From Epiperipatus broadwayi (Eukaryota; Onychophora; Udeonychophora; Euonychophora; Peripatidae), in assembly GCA_028023455.1 (NCBI GenBank), contig JAQFVV010006199.1, forward strand, positions 5,534,972 through 5,598,971: 64,000 nucleotides of DNA, read 5' to 3'. Every line of letters starts with the position of its first letter. Position 1 is the first letter of the stretch. The translations under genes were made by a program, and so were the position numbers. The notes beneath the pieces were generated by a model. It had not been told where the DNA came from, did no database searches, and worked only from the letters and a program-made list of their open reading frames with translations. Positions 1 to 10,039 of the stretch are shown here, piece by piece.

Positions 1-225
1 CTAAATAAATATCGTTCACTTGTATTTAGCTTATTTAGAAATTTTGTTTAATTATTATTGTTATTATTATTATTTAGTTTTTATAAACTTTTAAAAAACT
101 GCAATAATTAAGTTGTTTCCATTTTGATTTAATAACTGTATGGCACTTCAATCATTCAATAAATATTTTTTGGAAATTTTTGCACGCATACGTAAAAAGG
201 TTCGCCATCGCTACAATATTTTTAC

Positions 226-300
226 ATTTTTTCTCATGTGGCATAGCATCAGCCGGGAAGCGAACCCGCTAACCCGGGATAACTGCTTGTAAAGCAGCCG
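226..300 (-). mobile_element. tRNA-derived short SINE, 5'-truncated copy
   Basis: On the minus strand this reads as the 3' part of a tRNA-like sequence: an anticodon arm CTGC-TTTACAA-GCAG (anticodon TAC, valine-like), a T-arm with GGGTTCGCTTCCC (RNA polymerase III B-box type), an acceptor 3' strand CTGATGCT, then a short tail ending in CACATG and an A-rich run. The 5' acceptor and D-arm are missing or decayed. The same tRNA-plus-CACATG-plus-A layout recurs near 24.4 and 44.7 kb, so this is a retroposed family rather than a working tRNA gene. Confidence 0.75.
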
Positions 301-305
301 TTTTG

Positions 306-1499
306 CAACTTATTCATTCTATTTTTTTCTAAATTCTTATCTCTAAATTTTTACATTTTTACCCTTTACTTTTCCCAATTCTCTATGTTTCTGCTTGTAT
401 AAAACAATTTTCCAAAGAAAACATTTAATCAGCTTATTAAAATTATAATTATTATATTATTGTTATTTCATATTTACATTTAATAAAATTAGACAAAAAA
501 TTAGTAGGTTAGAATAAGAATACTATATAAAAATGCTGCAATGATGTAGAAATACATTTTTATAGAAATTGTATAATAAATATATATTTGTATATATATG
601 TTAAAGTTAATTCATTAAGTGGTATTTACATTTAATATTTATTTACATTTTAGCAGCAGTTTGAATATTTCAAGAGTGTGGAAGAATTAAAATAAGAGGT
701 AAGAGTATATTGCTGAAGTCTTACTGTGTGTTCTCTTAATTTGGTAGAGAATCATTTGAGCTGAATTTATGATATCCTGTTTAATAAAATTATTGAGCTA
801 AAAATAAATTAAATCATAATGAAATTTTATTTTAATGAGAATTTATATTATCCATTTTTTGCTACCCCCCCCCCCAAAAAAAAAAAAATAAAAACCCTCT
901 TTAAAATGATGTTACATTTATTTTAGTAACTATTGCACAGTACGGTGTCAATCATATATTGATTTAAAAAAATTAAAAATATTAATAATTTTTTATAATA
1001 CATTTATAGACACTTGATATTAAGTTAATTTTATCCAATAGAGATAAATCGAAGTATAGTGGATACATGTGATTACAGTTTGATGTGAATATCTGACATT
1101 TTCACCATTTAAATTAATAAGAAATGAAGTGAAAATGATGACTTTTGGAAATAAAAGATAAGAATTCTTTAACTATTATTACTTAAATCTTTTAATAAGT
1201 AAAGTGAAATCAACTAATTTATATAACTATCAAAAAATAATACTTTCAGGTAATCATAATTTCAAAACAATTCTGTAGCATTTCCATTTAGATCTTCAAG
1301 CTATATTAATAATTTTTATTAGACATTCATGAGATTTAAGATCATTATTGGATAATCTCTAGTCTCATGAATGACAAAAAAATGTTAATACACTTTCATT
1401 AAGTGATTTGTGTCAAACTTGAGAGGCAGCACATTTGACCCTTATCAATATTAAAGTGTAGTAATTTGCTATCTATTTATATATGCTGAACAATGTTAA
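306..1499. other. AT-rich sequence without recognisable gene
   Basis: No reading frame with protein character is visible. The stretch contains a C11 run followed directly by A12-13 near 865-888. It also has a small inverted repeat with 11-bp arms (CATTCATGAGA at 1324-1334 and its complement at 1363-1373). Confidence 0.6.
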
Positions 1500-1504
1500 A
1501 GATA

Positions 1505-1640
1505 TATGTAAGAGATTGTGGTCTGGGCCAACTGTTAAATGCTGGTTCAGCATAAAAAAATGTGCATCTTAGAGATCATAGATCTTTTTTACACACCATT
1601 GGCTATATATTTATGATTACATCCCTACACAAGGTGTTAA
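1505..1640 (-). repeat. Fragment of fold-back family A
   Basis: The reverse complement contains ATGCTGAACCAGCA followed by a degenerate copy of the segment next to it in the 32.8 kb and 52.9 kb members (they read GTTGGTTTAGATC and GTTGGTCTAGATT). The neighbouring 'gatct..ctaag..' part also aligns loosely with those copies. Both ends are decayed and no terminal repeat is seen. Confidence 0.5.
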
Positions 1641-2297
1641 AAGTTGATAAAAATCATTTCTTATCTTGCATGAGAGTGGTGTAGTAAAATTTAAACTACA
1701 GAAAGATTTTCAAGCTAGTTTTTAAATACTGGCTTCCTAATTGAGGAGTACTGGATTGCAAATATTCAATCAGAACTATTGCTGACTTGTATTATGGTAT
1801 TCAAGCTAATGATACAAAGCCATACTACAGATTTTAGTGATCTTAACCATAGAAGAGCCATATGAAACTTTGTTTTAGTATATTATCCTTTTGCACAAAA
1901 AAATCAAAGATGTTTATAATTATAATATACTGATCAAAATTTAAAGTTTTTGTTCTATTATAGATCTATATAGGTGGCCAAGTTAGTTGAATTGATTTCA
2001 AAATTTTAGAGAAATTGGCAACTATTGGAATTAATTTAAATAATACTGTAAAACAAAAGTGCCATTAAATATATATTTATAATGTAATGGTTCTCACTGA
2101 TAAAGACTCAAAGGAAATATTAGATACAAAGAACTAATATTTTTATTCATGTGTACATATATGGCTTTGGATTAGATTGATATAAAGTAGATTCATATTG
2201 TTAATGTGGATTGTATACTTAAGCTACAAAAGTCACATTAACTTTTGTTTTGATATAAATTTTTAATTATTGCTGTACACTTTATTTCATACATAAT
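1641..2297. other. AT-rich spacer
   Basis: I see no gene, RNA gene or clear repeat here. It ends in the TA-rich direct repeat that borders the hairpin cassette at 2298. Confidence 0.5.
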
Positions 2298-2508
2298 TAT
2301 TTAAATATATATAATATATATAATTGTTAATTAGAGAAGATATAAATTAGTATTAAAGTTTATCGGCTTAATGAGGATCCATGCCTCATATTCATAGCCT
2401 TCATAAAATGTTAAGCCGATAAACTTTAATACTAATTTATATCTTCTCTAATTAACAATTATATATTTTACATATAGTGAGAAGTAAAGCTATATTTAAA
2501 TATATATA
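2298..2508. mobile_element. Hairpin cassette H1: 56-bp perfect arms, 26-nt tail, flanking direct repeat
   Basis: Arms 2316-2371 and 2411-2466 are perfect reverse complements, with a 39-nt loop. The loop holds a smaller stem (ATGAGG / CCTCAT). A 16-bp direct repeat TATTTAAATATATATA lies at 2298-2313 and 2493-2508. It sits almost against the left arm but is separated from the right arm by a 26-nt unpaired tail (2467-2492). The direct repeat is low-complexity, so on its own it is weak evidence of a target duplication. It matches the layout of four other hairpins in the window. Confidence 0.6.
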
Positions 2509-2812
2509 TTTTTTCATATGTGGACATATATAAATTTTTAGAAACAAAATAAGAGAAAATTGATATGATTAAAGCATTGAATGTTATATCCATATTTGTA
2601 AATAAAATAAAATGACTATTATAGAATGATTTTTATAAAAAAAATAAGTATAATAAAAAATATACATTTCAGTTAATTTCTTAACATTCTTCAAGTGAAA
2701 AGTATCTAAATTTAAATTTAGCAAAAGTATATTATGTTATATCCCAAGATTCATGAATTTTAACATTTGCACATATATTATAAATCAAAAATATTTGTTG
2801 TGCATAAGATAA
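2509..2812. other. AT-rich spacer
   Basis: Simple AT-rich DNA with no recognised content, between hairpin H1 and the inverted-repeat element that follows. Confidence 0.5.
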
Positions 2813-3347
2813 AAGTAATAGGTACCTGAATATTAATCCTGCAATATAGAAGAGATAGGAGACTTTTTACATCCGCTGTAATCTTGCGATATCAAATTGA
2901 AAAAAAACAACAAAACATGCGATGTATATTGGAAAAGGTCTGAAAAGATGTTTTAGATTTTTCAAAACATGCTTTGATTGTTATTATTTTGCATTATTTA
3001 TATGTTTCAGTGATTTTTTTTCAAAACGTACTTTGATTGTTATTATTTTACTTTATTTATAGTTGTCAGTTGCAAAAACATTGTCCTTTTCAAAACGTGT
3101 TTGGAAAATATCTATTTGGGTTTTTTTTTTAAACATACTTTGATTATTATTATTTTTTTGCATTCAATTCATTTGATTTAAATTTAATGAGTGTGAGTAG
3201 TTTTCATATTTTGATTTTGTTTTCATAATTTCATAAGTAATGAGTGTGTGTGTATGTTTTTTGTATTTGGAAATAGTCCAAAATGATGACAATTTGAAAG
3301 CTGTTCATTAACCAATTGAATGTCTTCGTTGTTTTATTGTTCTCTTT

Positions 3348-3790
3348 GGTGTATTTACCAAAAAGTATAGGTTCATGAATATTTTTCTACAATTTTTTCC
3401 ACCTGTGTGAAAAGCGGTAATTAATAAAAGTCTTATAATTTATATTTCTTTTCTCTTCTGAATTATTTGATTTGTTTTCTTTACTTTTTTTGTTTTGTTG
3501 TGTGTATTTACAAAAAAGATTGATTAATATTTATCTAAACTTTTTTTCCACCTACACGAAAAGTGGTAATGAAATTGTTAGAATTTATTTCTCGTTGAGA
3601 ATTCTTTGTTTTGTTTTGCGAATTTATACAAAAAAATATATGTTGATGAATATTTTTCTCCAATTTCTTTCCTCCTGCATAAAAAGTGCTAATAAAACTC
3701 TTATAATTTATATTTCTTTATCATTCCGAATTATTGGTTTTGTTTACTTTTTTTTTTTTTTACAAAAAAATTCTGTTTCTTAATATTTTT
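3348..3790 (+). repeat. Tandem repeat array, about 3 units of 117-152 bp
   Basis: Units begin near 3350, 3503, 3620 and 3762. Each contains a GTATTTAC-A-run, a 'gaatatttttct' block, 'ttCCacCTg..gaaaaagtggtaat', a 'cttataatttatatttc' block and a T-rich end. The 103-codon frame starting at 3472 runs through this array and is a by-product of it, not a gene. Confidence 0.75.
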
Positions 3791-3894
3791 CTGGAAAAGA
3801 TCTCGACACACTTTGCAATCATTTTGGTGGCAAAATTTTCACTTGGTATGTCCATTTTCTGTGGTAACATGAAATTTGAATAGGGTTTTTTTAA

Positions 3895-4335
3895 ACGCGA
3901 TTAATTCTTGTTATTTATTACAGTTTAAATATCGTACATGTATATTTTACTTGTGTTTGTAAGTATTATTTACAAAAAATTATAATTTAGTAATTCTTTT
4001 ATTGTAAAGTAATGTACATTGGGGAATTGATTCAATCTATTTTCACCTGAGCAGAGAAAATACAGTTTTTATAGTTTCCAATGTTGTTTTAATTAGACCT
4101 CTATTTTCTTCAATTTGGTTGTTTGAATGAGATCAATTCCTCCTATTTGTTACAGTGAAAAGTAACATATTATCTGTTTTTATAAATCAATATTATTTAA
4201 ACACAATTATAATTTAGGGATTGTATGTTACATTAACATTGGGAAGTTGATTCAATATATTTTCACCTGAGTGTAGTCTTTTAAGATATAAAATTTATGT
4301 TTTAAAATGTTGTTTGAATATTACTGCTGCAATTT
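3895..4335 (+). repeat. Two-unit tandem repeat, about 235-bp period
   Basis: Two copies share 'aattataatttag', 'catTGGGRARTTGATTCAAT' and 'attttcacctgag', about 235 bp apart (second halves at about 4015-4050 and 4245-4275). They lie inside the inverted-repeat element and have no coding content. Confidence 0.7.
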
Positions 4336-4641
4336 TTTAGTGTGCTTGTTAATTTTAATCCTGCAATACGCTATTAGACTTGCTGTAACTTTTCATATTT
4401 GTGTCAACCTGCCGATAACTTTGTAAATTTTTGTGAAAATATCATGTACAAGATTATGTGTGTACAAGTTACTTTTTGCACAAAAAAAATCTGGCCCCAA
4501 ATATCATGTACAAGATCCATGTACACTGTATTATGGTCGGATCACAAGATTTACAAAGTTATCAGTGGATTGATATGAAAGTGAAAAGGCCAGCAGGTCT
4601 AATAGCAGATTGCAGGATTAATACTCAAGTACCAAGTAATA

Positions 4642-6640
4642 AATCACATGACAATGCAATATTTATTAAAGTCTTGATTGAAGTTGGGTATAATAATAAA
4701 AACAAATTTATTATACTTCATATCAATTTAGAGAAAATATAGTAAATTTAAAGGAGCAAAAAGTTAATAATAAAAAATTGATTCCATATGTTTTAAATGC
4801 TCAAGCTAAAATTTTAAAAATATATATAAAGATTTACATAATGTTTTATTTTGTCTTTCATCTAATGTTAAAGATTGGTAAGTAATTTAAAAAATATTAT
4901 ATCTATGACACAAAATTAATAATATTGTATATCAAAATTTATGTAACTGTAAGGTTTTATTCATAGGTGAATTAATATGTAGTCTTGAGAAAAGATTAAA
5001 AGAGCATTAATATAGAAAATAAGAGAATGATTTAATAATAATATCTGTTTCCTTTGATTACAAAAAAAACATATGAGTTTACTTTCAGTTTTGATTTGAA
5101 AAGTACTAAGATTCTTTATGAAGAGAAAACCATAATAAAAGAAAATTAAGAAAGCAATTTTGATAAATAAAAAAAGGACATATTTAATTAATAGACAATG
5201 TGAGAAATGAAAGTTATAATTTTGCACAATGATAAAATAATCATTAATAATCATTATCCAATCATCATTAAAGAAAGATTTGTTTAATGTTCAAGAATAT
5301 TACATATTTGTAAATGTTTTAATTGGTTATTATATAAATGTGGGTATAGTTATCCTATGTGAATCACTCAGATATATTAAAATTGTTTGACCATATAAAC
5401 TATAAATAATTAGATTGCCCTGCATGGTTTAATGCAGTGGCAATCTCTGGACAGCATTTAAATTACTCAGGGATTAGAGCACTAAAGCCATTGGATTTTT
5501 TAATAATAATTACATTAATAAATAGTTTGGTGCACACACACATATATATATTGAGTATGATTAGTAGTCAAAAACAATCAAATTTTTTATTCTATGAATT
5601 GAACTGAAAATAGAAAAGACATTAATATAATTATGAGAAAAACATCAAAATAGAATTATAAATAATATGAAGACAAAGATTACGTTAGCAGGGTCAGCAA
5701 CTAACTTTAAAATTGATGGTCAAGTCATAGAATATATTAGTTTTGACATTTAGGATAATTGATCAATAATAAGAAATTCAGCTAATTTAGAGATTCATTA
5801 CAGATTAAATCATAGGAAATTTAAAATTAAAAACGTGGAAAAAATATTTAAATGTAAACATTTAAAACAACAACAGACTTGTTCAAAATATAATATTTTT
5901 AGTAACTTTCTATAAATGTGGAAATTGGACACTGAACAAAATATAAAAGCATTAATATTTTTAACTGTGGTCTTGGTGAAGACTTTTGCGAATATCGAAA
6001 ACTACAATGGAATCAAATAATTGAATATTTGATTAGATTAATTCTGACTTAAAAATTATTTACTTCACATGATATAAAAGTAATTTATAAAATACTGTGA
6101 CTATACACGCACGCGCACACATACAAGATATATATATATATATATAAATTAAAACGCACAAATGTAAATATAATTATACAAAAATAGTTTATTCTTTTAA
6201 AAAAGATTTGTTCTTGCAGTAAAGTTAAACATACAAAAAGAAAACAATAAAAGGAATAAATTTGTGCTGAACAAATATTGGACGTTTTTACAATGAGAAT
6301 GTCTTTTTCGACCATTTTTATTCTCAGGTAATATTTTTACAAACCAAATATTGTCAACATGTATTTGGATGAGCAGCGATTTGAAAATTTATAAATTTCA
6401 CATTGTTATAATTGTTTATTCTTTGGTATCATCACTACTATTGACAGTTTAATTTTTTTTGTATTAATATGCTGTTTTATATAAAACTCCAACCTATTTT
6501 ATATAAAATCATTATAAATTTTACAAAACAAACTTTTATTATGTGGCAAAAATTTTTTTTGTATAAATTCATCTTATTTGTATAAATTTTATACATTTAA
6601 AATTTCAGTTTTTTGAATCTTTGCTTGAATAATAAATGAT
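4642..6640. other. 2 kb AT-rich spacer
   Basis: No gene is visible. It contains a short strong hairpin at 5412-5446 (annotated separately), CA/TA-rich patches near 5535-5555 and 6110-6147, and otherwise simple AT-rich DNA. Minus-strand frames at 4961-5254 and 6085-6315 look like chance translations (rich in I, F, Y, K, N). Confidence 0.5.
5412..5446. repeat. Short strong hairpin (14-bp stem with one bulge)
   Basis: AGATTGCCCTGCAT at 5412-5425 pairs with ATGCAG (5432-5437) and GGCAATCT (5439-5446). One T is bulged at 5438 and the loop is six bases. It is GC-richer than its surroundings. I see no direct repeats or tail as in the long hairpins. It is too short and symmetrical to call a microRNA precursor. 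Confidence 0.55.
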
Positions 6641-6644
6641 TAAG

Positions 6645-7275
6645 TTAAACCAATAAAAAATCACCTGACTCCATCACATGACTTTAGCTCATATATTACT
6701 ATTATAGCAACATCATTTTCATTCCATTTTTGTTAACTTTAATAATAGATGTGAGATGATAATGCCTTTTAATTCTTATTTTATGCTGTCCTACTCAGAC
6801 TAGTTTCAAGCCTATGGTTTTCATCAGTGAGGAGGTTTAGATCTTGGACCAGGGTAACTGGATCTTCAGGATCTAAGGCATCTTCCTTCCTTTCACCAAT
6901 TCCCATTTACTTCATTGTTATACTATCAAAATCAGCTCAAACTAAAAAAGTATACATGTTTTCAATCTGAGCTAACTTACTTGCATAGTCATATAGATCT
7001 AAAACCAGTCCAGTTTCTATATATTATGGTGCTCTCAACTTTTTAATAACTATGGACAGCTCTATTCTGTAGCTAGGATTTGGTATAAACCAATAAAAAA
7101 ATTCCTGACTCCATCACATTACCCTAATTTACATATTGCTATTATAGCAGCATCATTTTTCACAATTTCCATACAACTTACTGTAGGTTTTAGTAAGTAA
7201 TAATAGATGTCAGCACAACATAGGGATTAAAAGACACTATCATCTGGTATTTATTATTACTTACTGAATCTTAAA
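6645..7275. repeat. Fold-back family B, decayed dimeric copy
   Basis: Two related heads begin 'aaaccaataaaaaa..c.cctgactccatcacat' at about 6650 and 7083. They are separated by a spacer with 'ttgcatagtcatatag.tctaaa', which also occurs in the 26.2-26.9 kb member. The first monomer carries the core 'GTTTCAAGCC..GGTTTTCATCAGTGAGGAG' in inverse orientation to the 35.3 kb member. Monomer spacing is about 430 bp. No reading frame. Confidence 0.65.
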
Positions 7276-9092
7276 ATAAATGGTCTGGAAATGCTGAAAT
7301 ATGATTGAGTTAAAATTATTATATTTTGATCATTGTAATCAATGATCTATTTCATTAAAAAATGTGCAATGCTTAGATTATTTGGCAGTGAAAGAAGAGG
7401 AGCTAGACAGAAATAAGGTGATTAGCCTCAATTATGAATGTACCTTTACAGACAGTCTAAATATCAAACAGATGATAGATTATTTTTGAGAATTGCCACT
7501 CATAATGATTGCCAGGAGTTTGTCTCTACTTAGTGTACACCATCATCATCATCATGATGGATGACATCATCATAATAATAATATGTAAATTAATTGGTAT
7601 AATTGCTTCAAAAGATAAATGAAGTAAATTTTAATTTCACTCAATAATAATACTTTTTTAAAATAATAGGATCATAGGGACTTATTGATTTCAAAAGATT
7701 TTCTCAACAAACATGCATGTTAAATAATGTCGTAAAAAATAAATCATCTAATAAAGTAATTATAATCCTAAATAGATTTTTATAATGCTTTTGATTTTAA
7801 GAAAAGAGTTTCCAAACTATTTTTTTTTTGTAATAAAAGAGGAAAATATGAATATCTTTTATAAGCTGACTAAATTCTTTATAAGTTCAATTTTTTAAGA
7901 GAAATTAGTTAAGCTTTAATACTTCATATCAGTTTAAATTAATTAATGACTAAATAAAATAGCAATTGTATAATAATCAAAGAGTTTTAAAAAGGACATA
8001 AATAATAAAAACAGAATTAATAACGCAAAAGAATTTAAAAATAGAAAAGAAAACAATATGCCTCTATAATTTTTTTCAGTTTTTGATTATGATTCTTAGT
8101 TAATCTTGATCAATATTTTGATATCATATACTCCCCCTCCCCCTCCACACACACATTTATGACATTCAGTTCCGAGATAAGTCTCAGATAATAAGATTTA
8201 TTGATATTATTAGTAAACATTTTCATACAAGTTGAAATTTTATATAAAAAACATAAATATACTGTGTTTATACCCCACATGTGCATTGTATACAAAAAAA
8301 AAAAATTCTTTCTTATTAATTTTTATATTTTTAAAAAATACTTTCACTCATGGATAACTCGAAGTATGGATATAAAAATCATGTTTATAGAGAATACTGT
8401 GTTTTATTCTGGAGAATAATTATTATTAGATATAAATACTCCCAAATATGAAAATACTTTTTCAGGAAAAACAAAATTAAATCTTAAATCTTCATTATTA
8501 TGTAAAGTTCTGAATAAATTGTTGGTTTTCAGTTTAATTAATTCAGATCACATGTGTTATCCAACAGACATCATTAATATTAATTTGAAATAAATTTTAA
8601 AATAAAATCGTTTTCCATTTTAAAAAAAAATCACTAAAACACTCAACTCATTTAATGGATTTCGCAATAAATAATTTTCAACTCAATTTTTGTTAGAAAA
8701 ATTAAATTATACTGGTATAAGTTTTTTAAAAAACAAATCAAAACTTTGAAATTGGAAAAATTATATTGTTTTTCAAAATAATTCACATGTTTCCTTGTAG
8801 CTTTGTTTTGATTTAATTAAAAAATTGCCAATTAAAATCTGAGGTCACATGAGTAGTTGGTTTCCAAATGTCCCAAATATTAGCTTCTGTTTTTCTATCA
8901 TAATATATCTATTTCACGTTAAAGTTTTTAAAAGAGAAAGAGAGAGGGAGAGCGGGAGGGAGAGAGGGGGAGGGGGAGGGAGAGAGGGGGGGGGAGGGAG
9001 AGAAATCTTCAATACATTTCTGCTATTTAACCAATACTTTCCAAAAAACTTGAAATAGACTGTTATATAATTTATTTTTTAATATAGTTTAT
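7276..9092. other. AT-rich spacer with simple repeats
   Basis: No gene is seen. It contains an ATC/ATG trinucleotide patch at about 7540-7585, a C-rich pyrimidine patch at 8131-8148, and the purine tract at 8933-9003. Two overlapping frames at 8110-8419 on opposite strands show no protein character. Confidence 0.5.
8933..9003 (+). repeat. Purine tract (GGGAGA/GA microsatellite)
   Basis: A nearly pure A/G run of about 70 bases with irregular GGGAGA and GAGAGG units, ending in G-runs up to nine long. It is the only extended G-rich strand in this part of an otherwise AT-rich window. The arginine/glycine-rich frame across it is an artefact. Confidence 0.85.
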
Positions 9093-9474
9093 ATAGTTTA
9101 CTGTTAAGTCAAATAATTTTTTACTTTTGGAAAGTATATGTATTCAAGCACGGGTGCGTGTGCGGCGCAACTGTTCCAGACAATCCCACAATCGTGTGTA
9201 GAGAGAGCATGACCTTAAAAGAAAAATCAAAGAGGCCTTTTTCATCTCACGAGACAATGATGCCATAAATAGGAAGGACACGTGCTATGCTTTATCGAAG
9301 AAATGGAATTAGCATATCTGCATATCATTAAATAAAGTAGCAAGCTATGATTATGAAGGCAAGATCCTTTGAAAGCGTTCAGCTAGTTTATTATTTTTAG
9401 TTATCTACTTTATATTAAGAGCTTTTGGGAACAGTTGCGCCGCACACGCACCCGTGCTTGAATAGTTTACTGTT
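9093..9474. mobile_element. Hairpin cassette H2: 37-bp perfect GC-rich arms
   Basis: Arms 9141-9177 and 9428-9464 are perfect reverse complements over 37 bp. They include the GC-rich block GCACGGGTGCGTGTGCGGCG, far above local GC content. The 250-bp interior has no reading frame. A 13-bp direct repeat ATAGTTTACTGTT occurs at 9093-9105 and 9462-9474. The right copy overlaps the arm end by three bases; the left copy is 35 nt away from the left arm. The direct repeat may extend further with a small indel (AAATAA follows in both). This is a non-autonomous inverted-repeat insertion of unknown family. Confidence 0.75.
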
Positions 9475-10039
9475 GAAATAACTACCAACTTTATGTAATA
9501 AGATCGAGAATTTATGTGTAGTAGGTAATTTAAGGAATATGTGATGCAATTGTATTGATTTATGAAATTTTTTTCAATTCAAATATGTTAATTTTTCCAA
9601 TTAAATTAGCAATATATATAATTATATTTCTTTTGCACTATCATTTATATTACACAGGCAAGCTTCTACAAATTTGAGACACAATATATATATATTATTA
9701 AAAGAAGGTTGCTTTGACAATAGTTTGAAATTACAAGTACCGATGATTGTTATTAATGTTGGGATTGTCTAAGTGTTGACTGGTTTTTAATGATATATAT
9801 ATATTCTAAAAATAGTATGATTCGAATTCTCCAACGCAATTATTTCTTCATTAACTTCAAAAATATGATTTATTTTGTGAATAAAAGTAATTATGTGAGT
9901 AATATGGCACACATTTAAATTTCCATTAATTGGATAGATATTAAAAAAAAAAAAAAATTAGCCTTTTATTAAACTTGAACAAAAATAACATTACAAATTT
10001 CCAGTTTATATTACAAATATCTATATTTGAAAATTATGT
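9475..10039. other. AT-rich spacer with a short dispersed repeat
   Basis: No gene. 9708-9805 ('ctttgacaatagtttgaaatt' ... 'gttgactggtttttaatga') matches 38535-38620 and is listed separately. Confidence 0.5.
9708..9805 (+). repeat. Dispersed repeat, copy 1 (pair with 38.5 kb)
   Basis: Shares 'gctttgacaa.agtttgaaatt', 'gattgttatt' and 'GTTGACTGGTTTTTAATGA' followed by a TA run with 38535-38620, in the same orientation. Family and full extent are unknown; the end in a TA microsatellite is common to both. Confidence 0.6.

Larger units (their letters stand above)
2813..4641. mobile_element. Inverted-terminal-repeat transposon with 8-bp target duplication
   Basis: The element body is 2821-4633 (1813 bp). 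The left end reads GGTACCTGAATATTAATCC and the right end is its inverted match, 23 of the first 25 positions agreeing. The 8 bp immediately outside are AAGTAATA on both sides (2813-2820 and 4634-4641), a perfect target duplication. The interior is non-coding and made of tandem arrays: roughly 60-bp units near 2950-3180, 117-152-bp units at 3350-3780, and two units about 235 bp apart at 3900-4330. An inner inverted repeat lies at about 4352-4432 and 4550-4621. An 8-bp duplication fits hAT, P, Merlin or some Mutator-like families. The GG..CC termini lack the usual hAT CAG start, so the superfamily is left open. No transposase is present, so the element is non-autonomous. Confidence 0.85.

Noticed and set aside
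3472-3783. 103-codon hydrophobic open frame
   Set aside because: It lies wholly in a T-rich tandem array inside a transposon; codon content follows the repeat, not a protein family.
7540-7590. CRISPR-like array of ATC repeats
   Set aside because: It is a trinucleotide microsatellite without spacers, and the setting is eukaryotic.
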